Assembly: GCA_937775205.1 (NCBI GenBank)
Contig: CALKBX010000005.1
Span: 333,087 to 397,086, forward strand
DNA length: 64,000 nucleotides
Direction of reading: 5' to 3'
Source of the DNA: an uncultured Verrucomicrobiae bacterium
Lineage (GTDB): Bacteria; Verrucomicrobiota; Verrucomicrobiia; Limisphaerales; UBA1100
Shown here: piece after piece, positions 1 through 10,149 of the stretch
Layout of the letters: each line of letters begins with the position of its first letter
How positions within the stretch are numbered: the stretch's first letter is position 1
Notes under the pieces: generated by a model
Seen by the model: the letters and a program-made list of their open reading frames with translations, nothing else
Told to the model about the DNA's origin: nothing
The model's database searches: none
Translations under genes and position numbers: made by a program

Positions 1-1032
1 TGCCCGGAGGACGTGTACGTGTCGCCCTCGCAGATTCGGCGTTTCGACCTGCAAACCGGCGACCAAATCCAGGGCCGCATCCGGCCGCCCAAGGAGAAGG
101 AGAAATTTTTCGCGTTGCTCAAAGTGGACGCCGTGGGCGATGAAGATCCGGAAATTGCCAAAGACAAAACCCATTTCGATAACCTCACACCGTTGTTTCC
201 CGATGATCGTTTTTTGCTCGAGACCGACCCGGACGAGATGTCCACGCGCGTGCTGGACATCGTGTGCCCCATCGGCAAAGGCAGCCGCGGCGTCATCGTC
301 GCCCCGCCGCGCACGGGCAAAACCGTGCTCATGCAAAAGCTCGCCAACGCGGTGCTTATCAATAATCCCGAGGCGTTCCTCATCATTTTGCTCATCGACG
401 AGCGCCCCGAGGAAGTCACCGACATGCGCCGCACCTGTATTGGCGCGGAAGTCATTAGCTCCACCTTTGACGAACCGCCCGAGCGCCACGTGCAAGTTGC
501 CGAGATGGTCATCGAAAAAGCCCGCCGCATGGTGGAACACAAAAAGGACGTCATCATCCTGCTCGATTCCATCACCCGCCTCGCCCGCGCCTACAACACG
601 GTGCAACCCCACTCCGGCAAAATCCTTTCCGGCGGCGTGGACGCCAACGCGCTGCACAAGCCCAAGCGATTCTTCGGTGCCGCGCGCAACATCGAGGAAG
701 GCGGCTCCCTCACCATTATGGCCACCGCGCTGGTGGACACCGGCAGCCGCATGGACGAAGTGATCTTCGAGGAATTCAAAGGCACCGGCAACATGGAGGT
801 GCACCTCGACCGCGGGCTGGTGGATCGCCGCATTTTCCCGTCCATCAACATCGCGATGAGCGGCACGCGGAAGGAAGAGCTGCTGTATCATCCGGACGAA
901 TTTTCCAAAGTCGCCCTGCTGCGCCGCGCTCTCACCGACGTGCCAGCCGTGGAGGCGATGGAGCTGCTGCTTGGCAAGTTGCGCCAAACGCCCAACAACA
1001 TAGCGTTCTTGATGACGCTCGACCTCAAGTAG
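1..1032 (+). CDS. rho: Transcription termination factor Rho (5'-truncated)
   Basis: The reading frame is open from base 1, so the gene starts before the window; about 343 C-terminal residues are present. Rho is the hexameric RNA-dependent ATPase that ends transcription. The visible part starts in the RNA-binding domain ([10 protein letters not shown], as in E. coli Rho) and continues through the RecA-like motor: Walker A APPRTGKT at nt 301-324, Walker B VIILLDS at about nt 550-570, the Q-loop segment [13 protein letters not shown], and [15 protein letters not shown]. The C-terminus aligns colinearly with E. coli Rho. The GTG at 13 is internal and not the real start. Identification is certain; only the N-terminus is unseen. 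Confidence 0.98.
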   Translation, partial: CPEDVYVSPSQIRRFDLQTGDQIQGRIRPPKEKEKFFALLKVDAVGDEDPEIAKDKTHFDNLTPLFPDDRFLLETDPDEMSTRVLDIVCPIGKGSRGVIVAPPRTGKTVLMQKLANAVLINNPEAFLIILLIDERPEEVTDMRRTCIGAEVISSTFDEPPERHVQVAEMVIEKARRMVEHKKDVIILLDSITRLARAYNTVQPHSGKILSGGVDANALHKPKRFFGAARNIEEGGSLTIMATALVDTGSRMDEVIFEEFKGTGNMEVHLDRGLVDRRIFPSINIAMSGTRKEELLYHPDEFSKVALLRRALTDVPAVEAMELLLGKLRQTPNNIAFLMTLDLK

Positions 1033-1056
1033 GCGAATGAATGACCTGACTCGCCG

Positions 1057-1584
1057 ATGCGTCCCATCAACGGAATGATACCTTTCCCCAAAATTTTATG
1101 CCTCGGCCTGTTGACCAGCGTCGGTTTTTTGGGCTGTGAAAAGGCTAAACAAATCAAAGTTTACACAATTCCGACTGAGCCCGCGCCGCCGGCAAGCTGG
1201 GGTTTTGCTTCACCCTCCGGGCCGGAAAAAGCGCGTTTTACCATCACCGATACCAACGGTACTGCCAGTGTCAGTATGACGGTTTTACAGGGAGATGGCG
1301 GTGGTTTGTTGGAAAACGTGAACCGCTGGCGCGGTCAGCTGGGCCTGGAGAAATTGGAAGAGAAAGCTCTGGCTGATGTTGCGAACCCAGTGAAGGGATT
1401 GAGCAAAGAGGCTCGTATGATTGATATCACTGGAATCTCCCAAAGAACGCAGATTGAATCTCGCTTAGTCGGGGTGATTGTAACGAGCAAGGAACTTACG
1501 TGGTTTTACAAGCTTATGGGCAGCCCGCTCGTGGTGGAGGAAGCTAAAGAAGGGTTTCTTGATTATCTGCCGCAATGGCGCTAG
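1057..1584 (+). CDS. Putative lipoprotein upstream of ResB
   Basis: A 175-residue protein with a hydrophobic N-terminus ending in the lipobox FLGC (Cys27), so probably a membrane-anchored lipoprotein. The mature part contains the segment GDGGGLLENVNRWRGQLGL, which I recall as conserved in small PVC-group proteins of unknown function. Its stop overlaps the start of the ResB gene, so it is translated with the cytochrome c maturation genes and may serve the same envelope process; that role is inference. A second Met at residue 7 (1075) is an alternative start. Confidence 0.8.
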   Translation: MRPINGMIPFPKILCLGLLTSVGFLGCEKAKQIKVYTIPTEPAPPASWGFASPSGPEKARFTITDTNGTASVSMTVLQGDGGGLLENVNRWRGQLGLEKLEEKALADVANPVKGLSKEARMIDITGISQRTQIESRLVGVIVTSKELTWFYKLMGSPLVVEEAKEGFLDYLPQWR

Positions 1585-3335
1585 CGATGAAAGACAATCC
1601 GTTATTCAAATTTTTCAGCTCGCTGCGACTCACCGTTGTGCTGTTGGCTTTATCCTTGATCATTATTTTCTTCGGCACCATGGCGCAGGAGCCGATGGGA
1701 TTGAACATTGCCGTGGATCGCTATTTCAAAAGCTGGTTTGTGGATCAGGTGGCGATGGAAGCGGGTGTGATCAAGACGGCTCAGCTTTTTGGTTTCCAAT
1801 GGCCCCCGGTAACGCCGGAGCAAATCTTGGGTGATCGCGGCTGGCCAGTGTTTCCTGGCGGTTATCTGGTGGGCACTTTGTTGCTTCTAAATCTACTGAC
1901 GGCCCATTATGCACGCTTTGAATTGTCGGCCAAGAAAGCCGGGATCTTTCTCACTCATATTGGCATTATCACGCTGTTGCTGGGTCAGTTGTTTACGGAT
2001 ATTTTACAGGTTGAGAGCTTTGTTAGCATGGAGCGTGGCGATCGCCGCAATTATTCGATTTCTTTCGATGATAACGAACTGGTCTTCATGCATCCGATGA
2101 AGGGTGGTTCTAATCGTGTCGTTTCCATTCCGGAGCAAATGTTGAAAAACAAGACTTCTACAGAACATCCGGAACTTAAAGAACTTAAGATTGAGACAGA
2201 ACGATACTGGGTGAATGCCAAGCCAATGACGGCTGATCAATTAATTGATTTGGATGGCGAGACGCAAAAGGAGTTACGTAATAAAGTGTTGGAGCAGGTA
2301 TACGGGCTCATCAATACGCGCATCACCCGCATGGAGGAATATCTTCGGGAAAATACGAATGCCGAACGGCGCACGGAATTAACGGGTTTGAAAGCTATTT
2401 TTATTGAGCAACGGGCCAAGGAAGTTGAGTTGCGACAGGTTGCGGATTTGCTTGGGCGAGTGGGTGAGATGGAGATGGGGATTTATGGGTATCAGCAAAC
2501 TGATTCGAAAATCATATTTAATGATTCGGGGGTGAGAAATCTGATAGTCAAGATTCGGAGTTATGATGATCAAGGTACCATCAGCAGCCTTTTCAAGGTG
2601 GCTGTGAAAGACCGGTTCATCGAAGGATCGCTGGATGAATTCAATCGTTACGCCGATGACTTTTTGGAGAAGATCAAGGAATACCCCGGTGGCGCGGGAG
2701 AGAATATGGTCAAGAACACACGTAGTTTATCAGAGCGTATCAAGGTTAAGGCCAAGCAGCATTACATTGATTCCACTCAAGGAAAGCTCGGTAATTTCTA
2801 TCGTTTTGTGAGGCCGCTTTCACCGGTATTTGATCAGAATGACCGCAATCTGCCGGCGGCTCTCATCAAAGTCAGTAAAGGAGGTAAGGAGCTCGGTAAA
2901 TGGTTGGTTACTTGTTCTAGTGACTTTCAGCAGTCATTAGAGGTTGACGGGGAAACATGGAAAATTATTTTGCGGCCACAGCGGAATTACTTGGATTTCA
3001 ATCTCTCCCTTGTGGATCTGAAATGGGAGAAATATCAGGGCACAGAAATCCCCAAGAATTTTCAAAGTCGAGTGATCGTGGAAGACGAGGAAGAATCGCG
3101 TACGGTCGATATTTATATGAATAACCCGCTACGTAAAGGCGGGCAGACGTTTTATCAGTATCAGATGAACCAGAACCAGTTGGGTGCTACGGCTCAGACG
3201 GTTTTACAGGTGGTGAAAAACCCGAGTTGGCTTACTGCCTACATCGGTTGCCTCATTGTAGCGTTAGGATTGATATACCAATTCCTCTATCATCTGGTTG
3301 GGTTTGCGCGTAAAAGAAGGAAAGCTGCCGTATGA
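1575..3335 (+). CDS. resB: ResB-family cytochrome c biogenesis protein
   Basis: A 586-residue membrane protein of the ResB family, which with CcsA/ResC handles haem transport and ligation to c-type cytochromes (system II). Hydrophobic segments lie at about residues 15-35, 95-115 and 120-140, then a large extracytoplasmic domain, then a C-terminal helix (WLTAYIGCLIVALGLIYQF). The extracytoplasmic domain ends with a typical ResB segment (YMNNPLRKGGQTFYQYQM). The ATG at 1575 overlaps the preceding stop by 10 nt; ATG 1587 is an alternative. The stop overlaps the next gene by 4 nt (ATGA). System II fits the many CxxCH-bearing proteins encoded later in the window. Confidence 0.9.
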   Translation: MALAMKDNPLFKFFSSLRLTVVLLALSLIIIFFGTMAQEPMGLNIAVDRYFKSWFVDQVAMEAGVIKTAQLFGFQWPPVTPEQILGDRGWPVFPGGYLVGTLLLLNLLTAHYARFELSAKKAGIFLTHIGIITLLLGQLFTDILQVESFVSMERGDRRNYSISFDDNELVFMHPMKGGSNRVVSIPEQMLKNKTSTEHPELKELKIETERYWVNAKPMTADQLIDLDGETQKELRNKVLEQVYGLINTRITRMEEYLRENTNAERRTELTGLKAIFIEQRAKEVELRQVADLLGRVGEMEMGIYGYQQTDSKIIFNDSGVRNLIVKIRSYDDQGTISSLFKVAVKDRFIEGSLDEFNRYADDFLEKIKEYPGGAGENMVKNTRSLSERIKVKAKQHYIDSTQGKLGNFYRFVRPLSPVFDQNDRNLPAALIKVSKGGKELGKWLVTCSSDFQQSLEVDGETWKIILRPQRNYLDFNLSLVDLKWEKYQGTEIPKNFQSRVIVEDEEESRTVDIYMNNPLRKGGQTFYQYQMNQNQLGATAQTVLQVVKNPSWLTAYIGCLIVALGLIYQFLYHLVGFARKRRKAAV

Positions 3336-5980
3336 GTCAGGACAAGAAAAAGAATACGCTGAGCGATCAGGAAAGGGAAAACTCTGAGGACAATAAAGTG
3401 AAGCCTGAGCAAAAGCCGAATGTCAGTGTTATTCCTTGGATAGTTCTCGGTCTTTTCACTTTGTTTTTTGCCGTGAAGCCGGTGGTATCTCCACCCAAGG
3501 TTAAGGAGGGATATGATTATCATGCCTTCGGAAAATTGCCGGTTCTTTTGGGTGGTCGCATCAAGCCTATGGACACCGTGGCGCGTACTTCACTCCTTCA
3601 AATCGCTGGCCAGCAGCGAATAGCACTGGAGGGCAACGGGCCGGATAAGGAGTGGGGTGACCTCTATAAATTAAGTCAGGAGGGTAATGGCGAAGGTCTT
3701 TTCCATAGGAAATTCTATCAATTTGGAAAACGGCCAAAGAAACTGCATCCAACCCAGTGGTTGATGGAAGTCTTGATGGAGCCGGATGTGGCGGATCGGC
3801 GCTTTGTTTTCCGTATCGACCACCCTGAGCTTTTAAGTGAACTGCAGCTGGAAAATGTGGGCGTCGATAAATCCGGTCTGCGCTTCTACACCTTTGAGCA
3901 AATGCAGCCGCACGTGATGCTGCTGCACAGGAAAAAGCAGGTGATCGGCGAAAAGGACGCCTCTACCCGTACTCCCTACGAACGTGCTGCATTCAAGCTG
4001 GCTCATGCACTGGAATTATACATCCAGCTCCGCTACAGCCTGCAGCCAAACTTCCTAGCCTTGAGTGGTGGAACAGGTCGCTCCAGTGGCTTTGCCAACT
4101 ATGCAGCCGATCTCAATACTATGGCAAAAGCTGCGATGGAACTGCGCGATTACATTGCCGCTCAAAAAAAGAAATGGAAAGAAAGCGAGCCTTGGCCACA
4201 CACCTTTTCTGCGTTTGAGTGGCGAAAGAAAACAAAAAGTGAATTGGCAGCATGGGAAAAGGAAGGAGAAGCTTATACTCGGGATTTAGCCAACGAGGCG
4301 GATACTCTGGGTAGGCTGTTCTTTGAACTGGACCGATCTAATACTGTAACGAAGAAGGATCTGGAGCTGGGTCAAGAGAAAGCACTCGTATCCAAGATCC
4401 AAGCCCGTCTGGAGCAGTTGCAGCAGGGCAATCAAGGTAATCGGGGCTTTGCTCAGATCGACCATGTTATTGGCGACTACCTTGCCGTAGACGAGGAGGC
4501 GCAGGCGAAGATTGCCCGTTATCTTTTGCTTGTTGAGGGGCCGCTCCAAACCATGCAAAGCCGCTCGAGCCTTTTGATGATTCCTCCAGCTAAACGTGCC
4601 GGCTATGCTGTAGGATGGATCAAGACCTCCGAAGCAACTCTTCAAGGGTTAGGAGCCAAGGGAGAGGCACCCAAGGCGGCAAGCTTTTATGCGGCCATGA
4701 GTAGCGCTTTTGATGCTCAACTAGCTGATGGTAAAGTTACGGGCGATCCCGAGGCCTTCAATAAGAATATTGCCGAGCTTAAAGACTGGTTGAGCGAAAA
4801 TGGGTTTGCTTCTGAAATCAGTAAAGGAAGCAACGAACATTTCTTTAATACCTTCGCTCCCTTCGCCCGTGCTCAGGGTATTTATGTGATTGCACTGCTC
4901 TTGGCATGTTTCTCTTGGCTGAAAATGTCGCGTGGACTGGTGAATACGGCATTTTACCTGATTGGCCTTGCGTTATTTTTGCATACTGTAGGTCTGATCT
5001 TTCGGATGCTTCTTGAGGATCGGCCACCGGTAACCAATCTTTATTCCTCTGCCGTGTTTGTCGGTTGGGGCTCAGTTTTGCTGGGTTGGGTACTGGAGCG
5101 AATATATCGTAATGGGATTGGCAGCTGTGTGGCTGCGCTGACTGGGTTTTCCACACTGATTATCGCGAGCCATCTCTCAAAAGAGGGAGATACAATGGAA
5201 ATGATGCGCGCGGTGCTTGATACGAATTTTTGGTTAGCAACACACGTGGTGGTTGTGACCTTGGGCTATGCCGCCACTTTCCTCGCGGGGTTCCTCGCCT
5301 TGATCTACGTATTACGCGGCGTTTTCACACCATCGCTGGATAGTGAAACAGCTAAAAGCCTCGCGCGCATGGTTTACGGCATTGTCTGCTTTGCCACACT
5401 CTTTAGCTTTGTCGGCACTGTGCTCGGTGGTATTTGGGCGGACCAATCGTGGGGGCGGTTCTGGGGGTGGGATTCAAAAGAAAATGGTGCCCTGATGATC
5501 GTCGTGTGGAATGCGATCATTCTCCACTGCCGTTGGGGCGGGCTGGTCCGGGATCGCGGGCTCGTAACATTGGCTATTTTTGGAAATATTGTTACTGCTT
5601 GGTCATGGTTTGGTGTAAACATGTTGGGTATTGGATTACACAGCTACGGGTTTATGGACGAAGCGTTCAAATCCTTGCAATGGTTCGCGATCCTTCAGGT
5701 GCTACTCATGCTCGCGGCAATTCAGCCCATTCGTAATTGGCAAAGCGGTGCTCAACTGAGTAAGGAATATAATGCGCTTATCGCAAAACTTGTTACTGCG
5801 ATTATGGGAGTTGGGGTTGCATTGCACGCAGCTTCGTTTTGGGTCAGTGATCCTATTAGCGTCTTTGGTCTCTTTAGCTTCCTAGTTAGCCACCTAGGCA
5901 TCGCACTGGTGGGCGCGGGTTTGTTGCTTTCATTTTTGCCCGCTGAATACACGGCTTCGCCTTCCAAAAAATCTGCTTGA
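3332..5980 (+). CDS. ccsA: CcsA/ResC-type cytochrome c assembly protein
   Basis: An 882-residue protein with one N-terminal helix (about residues 29-50), a roughly 450-residue extracytoplasmic region, and a C-terminal multi-helix CcsA domain from about residue 510. The haem-handling WWD motif is clear at about residues 703-718 (WGRFWGWDSKENGAL), and His residues sit in nearby helices (LHTVGLIFRM, ATHVVVVTLGYA). CcsA proteins are usually about 300-400 residues, so the long N-terminal part is an added domain, as seen in related bacteria. The start overlaps the resB stop by 4 nt, giving translational coupling. Predicted role: apocytochrome c haem ligation at the membrane's outer face. Confidence 0.92.
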   Translation: MSQDKKKNTLSDQERENSEDNKVKPEQKPNVSVIPWIVLGLFTLFFAVKPVVSPPKVKEGYDYHAFGKLPVLLGGRIKPMDTVARTSLLQIAGQQRIALEGNGPDKEWGDLYKLSQEGNGEGLFHRKFYQFGKRPKKLHPTQWLMEVLMEPDVADRRFVFRIDHPELLSELQLENVGVDKSGLRFYTFEQMQPHVMLLHRKKQVIGEKDASTRTPYERAAFKLAHALELYIQLRYSLQPNFLALSGGTGRSSGFANYAADLNTMAKAAMELRDYIAAQKKKWKESEPWPHTFSAFEWRKKTKSELAAWEKEGEAYTRDLANEADTLGRLFFELDRSNTVTKKDLELGQEKALVSKIQARLEQLQQGNQGNRGFAQIDHVIGDYLAVDEEAQAKIARYLLLVEGPLQTMQSRSSLLMIPPAKRAGYAVGWIKTSEATLQGLGAKGEAPKAASFYAAMSSAFDAQLADGKVTGDPEAFNKNIAELKDWLSENGFASEISKGSNEHFFNTFAPFARAQGIYVIALLLACFSWLKMSRGLVNTAFYLIGLALFLHTVGLIFRMLLEDRPPVTNLYSSAVFVGWGSVLLGWVLERIYRNGIGSCVAALTGFSTLIIASHLSKEGDTMEMMRAVLDTNFWLATHVVVVTLGYAATFLAGFLALIYVLRGVFTPSLDSETAKSLARMVYGIVCFATLFSFVGTVLGGIWADQSWGRFWGWDSKENGALMIVVWNAIILHCRWGGLVRDRGLVTLAIFGNIVTAWSWFGVNMLGIGLHSYGFMDEAFKSLQWFAILQVLLMLAAIQPIRNWQSGAQLSKEYNALIAKLVTAIMGVGVALHAASFWVSDPISVFGLFSFLVSHLGIALVGAGLLLSFLPAEYTASPSKKSA

Positions 5981-7321
5981 GCGAGGCGGGAGACAATTCG
6001 GGGTTTCCAAAAGGGGTTAACTACCTCTTTGTGTTTTTCTTTTTCAACTTTGTCTCGTGTATAATTGTGATGGATAGCCCCATCATTTTGTACGCGGAAA
6101 GTTTGGGCGCCAGCGCGACGGTCATCGGCCTCATCGCGGGCATCACGCCGTTGATGGTGATTTTCCAAATCCCCGCCGCCGACCACGTGGGCCGCTTTGG
6201 GTACAAGCGCTCGATCACGGTGGGCTGGACGTTGCGGATTGATTTTTATTTTGCCGTTGGTGGCCGTGCCGCTGCTGGATGGGCACATCAATCCGCAGAG
6301 TCAATTGGCGCTAATTATTGGCGCGCTGTTTTGTTTCAATCTCATTCGCGGCATTGCGAGCACGGCGTGGTTCCCGTGGATCACCGGTATCATTCCCGAA
6401 CGGGTACGCGGGCGCTATCTCACGCGCGAGTCGGCGGCCAACAATATTGGTAGTTTTTTCGCGCTGATGCTGGCGGCGATGTATCTCGGGCGCGACGCTG
6501 TGCCGCATCAGTTTGCGGGGCTCTTTGCCTTTAGCCTGGTGATGGGCTTGGTGAGTTTATGGTTCATCCATCGCGTGCCCGATGCGCCCGTGGCCGAAGA
6601 AGATGCCCAAAGCAAACAACCAGTAAAGTGGCGCGAAATCATCCGGCATCAACCCTTTCGCAAATTGTTGTGGGTGAGTTTTATCTGGGCAATTTTTATG
6701 GGCGGGCTGTTGGGGTTCATCGTGAAATTTCTCAAGACCGGCGAAGGCGCGCTTCCGGATGACCGCGTGCTTTACGCCAGCGCCGCCAAATTTGTGGGCG
6801 GCCTGATTACCTTGTGGTTTTTGTATTCACGACTGGACCGGCTGGGCAGTCGGCCGCTGATGTTTCTCGCCCTCGGCATTTTGGGGCTGGTGATGGCGGT
6901 GTGGATTGGAATGAGCGGCGGCCAAATCCCCGTGCGCTTCGAATGGGTGTGCGGCGTGTACTTTGTGATGGGCTTCGGCTTCTGCACGTTTTATATGAGC
7001 CTCACCAAGCTTGCCATGGCCACGGTGCCGGAGCTGGGCAAGAGCCATTTCTTCGCGCTCTACTCAGTGGTCGGCAGCCTCGCCGTCGGCATTTTCCCAA
7101 TTCTCTGGGGCATCCTCATCGACGCGCTCACTGGCGTGAAAGTGAACTGGCTCGGCCTCGAATGGAATCAATTCAGCATTTACTTTACCGCGCTGCTCGT
7201 GGTGTTGATCGCCACCGCCGTGCAAGTGCTGCGCGTGGAAGAACAAAAAGCGGCTCGTCTCAACGAATTGGTTTTCGATTTGTTGCGGAATAATCCACTG
7301 CGGGAATGGATGAGAAGGTAG
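5977..7321 (+). pseudogene. MFS transporter, frameshifted near 6240
   Basis: A TTG at 5977 overlaps the ccsA stop and opens a frame encoding the first MFS helices and the loop after helix 2 (VGRFGYKRS). Just after TVGWTLR, near 6236-6250, the homology moves to the +1 frame (IFILPLVAVPLLDG), which stays open to 7321. Together they would make a roughly 445-residue, 12-helix major facilitator protein. The break lies in a T-rich run (GATTTTTATTTTG), which suits either a real frameshift mutation or a sequencing/assembly indel. Substrate unknown. Since coding quality is good on both sides, a sequence error or a recent mutation is likelier than old decay. Confidence 0.75.
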
Positions 7322-7376
7322 GGGCACGCTTCGCGTGTTCACGGACGCGTAAAGCCAAATCGCGCACCTACCAAAA

Positions 7377-8627
7377 TCACTCTACTAAAACATTTGTCCC
7401 CACTCGCACTAATTTCAACAATCGTTCCGCATTCCAGTTCGCAAGACGGAAACAGCCCAGCGAAGTCGTGCGGCCTATTTTTTCTGGATCGGGTGAGCCG
7501 TGGATGCCGTAGCCGGGTTGGCTGAGGCTGAACCACGCGGTGCCGATGGGATTGTTCGGCCCGGGCGGAATACTGAGCGATCCGCTGCCCGCGCGCGCCT
7601 CGGGGGTGTTGGGAAAACGCGTGGGATTAAACGTGTAATTGGCCGGGTGCGCCACGGCGGTGATGGCCAATCGGCCGACGGGGCGATTGGCCACGCGCGT
7701 GGCGATGGAGCAGGGGAACTGCGCCACAAGATTGGTGCTGCTGTCGTATACGCGCAGCGTTTTGGCGCGGAGCTGAATATGAATGAGCGCGCCCACGCCC
7801 GCCATCGTGCCGGGGCCGGCGGTGTTGGGAACCTTCACGGCAGTGCCCGCGCGTACGCCGGGCCAATGGACCAGCGGATTGATCTTCTGCAAATAGCGCG
7901 GCGAGCAATGATGTTTTTCGGCGACTAATTCCAACAGGCTTTCGTAATCCAAAACGACTTGGCGCGATTTTGCGGCCCAAGTTTTTCCCAGCGGCTGCGG
8001 CCGCGCGAGGTCGTTGGTGGAAACGCTGTACTGGGCGAACACCGGCGCGCGCAGTGTGAGCGCGCGGCGCGTGGCGGCATCGAGTCGGCCGCTGATGGGT
8101 AGCCGTTGCTGTTGTTGAAATGCTGCGATGGCCGAAACCGTTTGTGGCCCGCTCATTCCATCGATGGAGCCGGGCGAAAAACCGCGCCTGTCCAGCGCCA
8201 CTTGAATTTCCAAATCACGCCCAGCCGCCACGGGGCGCGGGGTGAAGTTTGCGGTTAGGTTCGGGAGTCCTTCGCCGATGCGGGTGAGTCCGATTCGGGC
8301 GGCATCGGTGGCGTTGGTGTATACCCGCACGCCGCGTTGGGAAATCCATCGATTGGTCGCCGGACGCACCGGCACGCGCTCGCCTAAAACTGGCGCGGGC
8401 CGATTGGTCACCGTCATGCTCGGCGCGGGTTTTTTCTCCACCAGCTTTACTGCGGGCGGGTTTTTCACTGGCGCGGCGACCTCCTGGCGCTTACCGCCTT
8501 GCCACCAGCCGAGCCCCGCGGTGATTGCCATTAACGGCAAAGCCCACGCCAAATGATGCCACCACGGTCGCACCGGTGGCGGTGGAAACTGGGAACCAAA
8601 ACCCTCCATAGCGATGGAGTAAAGCAT
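7377..8627 (-). CDS. L,D-transpeptidase (YkuD) with peptidoglycan-binding and LysM-like domains
   Basis: A 416-residue membrane-anchored cell-wall enzyme. Order: N-terminal helix (about 26-42), Pro-rich stretch, PG_binding_1-like domain (137-190, with GSIDGMSGPQTVSAI), LysM-like segment (224-268) and a C-terminal YkuD domain (about 280-415). The catalytic motif is intact: His376 in HGSPD and Cys392 in SLGCFRL. Enzymes of this family form 3-3 peptidoglycan cross-links or attach proteins to peptidoglycan. Met7 is an alternative start. It converges with the MFS gene; the 55-nt gap holds a small CACGC/GCGTG hairpin. Confidence 0.92.
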   Translation of the reverse strand: MLYSIAMEGFGSQFPPPPVRPWWHHLAWALPLMAITAGLGWWQGGKRQEVAAPVKNPPAVKLVEKKPAPSMTVTNRPAPVLGERVPVRPATNRWISQRGVRVYTNATDAARIGLTRIGEGLPNLTANFTPRPVAAGRDLEIQVALDRRGFSPGSIDGMSGPQTVSAIAAFQQQQRLPISGRLDAATRRALTLRAPVFAQYSVSTNDLARPQPLGKTWAAKSRQVVLDYESLLELVAEKHHCSPRYLQKINPLVHWPGVRAGTAVKVPNTAGPGTMAGVGALIHIQLRAKTLRVYDSSTNLVAQFPCSIATRVANRPVGRLAITAVAHPANYTFNPTRFPNTPEARAGSGSLSIPPGPNNPIGTAWFSLSQPGYGIHGSPDPEKIGRTTSLGCFRLANWNAERLLKLVRVGTNVLVE

Positions 8628-8721
8628 AGTGGAGGGGGATACGCGAGACTGAAGTGAGGGAGGGGGAATGATCCGCCCTCAAAATCCCCAATCAATTCAA
8701 ACGTCCGTCAATAAGTTTTGG

Positions 8722-10050
8722 TTATTGGGCCTTAGTCATTTTCCCACGCTGTCCTTTGTCCAACAAGTTGCCGGGGAATTCCAAATTGTGACCGCCGTTT
8801 ACCAACACTGCTTCCTGCATCGTTGGGGCCCGCCCGTGGTCGCGCACGAGGTTGGCGCTGATGACGGCGTGGTGAACGTTGTCGAGATGCAGTGCGCGGT
8901 GTTTGGGGTTGAGTATTTGGCAGTTGGCCACGGTGATGTCGCTTGAATTGAAAATGCCAATCGCGCCGTCGGCTTTTGCCGTACCGGCTTGGCTGGATTC
9001 GATTATGAGCCCGTGGAGGTTGATGCCCGTGCTGTCTTTCACCAAAACTCCGTCGATGCGTGGGCCTTTGTAATCGGGATTGTAATCCAGATTATTGGAG
9101 CCGACCACCAAGTTGCGACAGCGCTCGATGAGGATGGTTCGCGCGGCGGCGGTGCCGAAGGTGTTGCCGGTTACCGTCACCCCGCGGCAATTTCGCAGCA
9201 GGAGGTTGTGAGTTTGGTTGGTGATGATGTTGCCGCTAATCGTCCACAGCCCCGCCTCGGTGGATTGCTCCGTGGGCGCGGCTTCGATGCGGATATTGGC
9301 GCCCGCGGGGCTGTACTTGGCCTGGATGGTGCACGAAGAAATTGTGACCTCGCGCACCTCCGCCTCGCGCGCATCGATCCACACATCGGCGCAGTCAGTT
9401 TCCTTCGCATCAAAATTATATTCGATGTCGCAGCCGGTGATTTGAAAATTGCGCACGCTGCTGCGCTGCACCTTGATGCCCGCGTGGCGATGGTAACTGA
9501 TGTGGCAGCCGATGATATTGATTTGATGCAGATCACAACCATCGAGATAAATCCCAATCGCCCCCTTGCCCGCGCCATCGTAAATGTGGCAATTGGAAAT
9601 AATAGGATTGCGATTGCGCGTGATGAGGTGGATGCCAATTTTGCATTTGCGAATGAGCACCCCCGTGAGCGTCGCTTGCATCGTGCGCTCCAACTGAATG
9701 CCGATGGCCTCCGGATGGTTGCCGACAATCTCAATGCCGCTCACCGTGGGCATTCGCTGGCTTTGCCAAACGTTGGGTTTCACCGAGCCGGGATCCGCCG
9801 TGCCGCCGTGCGTGCCCACCAACCGCAACGCCGGCCCCGGGCCATCCATCACAATCGTCGCCGTGCCGCCATCGCCGCTGATGCCGGTGAATCCCATTTT
9901 GTCCAAGTCCACCCGTAACGGTTTGGTAATGCGATAGGTGCCGGCAGGTATGACAATCAGCCGTTCGCCGTCATTGATCGCGTGCTGGAGTTCCGCGGTA
10001 TCATCCGCCTTGCCATCGCCCACTGCTCCAAAATCTTTCACGTGCGCCAT
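8722..10050 (-). CDS. Right-handed parallel beta-helix (pectate lyase superfamily) protein
   Basis: A 442-residue protein whose start (VKDFGAVGDGKADDTAELQHAIN) is the hallmark of the Pectate_lyase_3 / GH28-related N-terminus. The rest is a series of beta-helix rungs with repeated short hydrophobic/Asn patterns (ITVANCQIL, GVTVTGNTF). No signal peptide is visible, which is unusual for a polysaccharide-acting member. The family includes lyases, hydrolases and phage tailspikes; no catalytic assignment can be made here. It probably binds or cuts an acidic polysaccharide. The gene stands alone, about 95 nt from the L,D-transpeptidase start. Confidence 0.85.
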   Translation of the reverse strand: MAHVKDFGAVGDGKADDTAELQHAINDGERLIVIPAGTYRITKPLRVDLDKMGFTGISGDGGTATIVMDGPGPALRLVGTHGGTADPGSVKPNVWQSQRMPTVSGIEIVGNHPEAIGIQLERTMQATLTGVLIRKCKIGIHLITRNRNPIISNCHIYDGAGKGAIGIYLDGCDLHQINIIGCHISYHRHAGIKVQRSSVRNFQITGCDIEYNFDAKETDCADVWIDAREAEVREVTISSCTIQAKYSPAGANIRIEAAPTEQSTEAGLWTISGNIITNQTHNLLLRNCRGVTVTGNTFGTAAARTILIERCRNLVVGSNNLDYNPDYKGPRIDGVLVKDSTGINLHGLIIESSQAGTAKADGAIGIFNSSDITVANCQILNPKHRALHLDNVHHAVISANLVRDHGRAPTMQEAVLVNGGHNLEFPGNLLDKGQRGKMTKAQ

Positions 10051-10149
10051 AAGCGAAGGGTAAAGGCCAGTTGATATTTCGCCAATGTTTTTGGTGCGCC
10101 TGAGATGCGGACTCGGTGCCGCGCTTGAATCTATAACGAGCTTCGAAAA

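Noticed and set aside
7322..7376. Rho-independent terminator between MFS and L,D-transpeptidase genes
   Set aside because: Only a 5-bp CACGC/GCGTG hairpin without a T-run; too weak to annotate.
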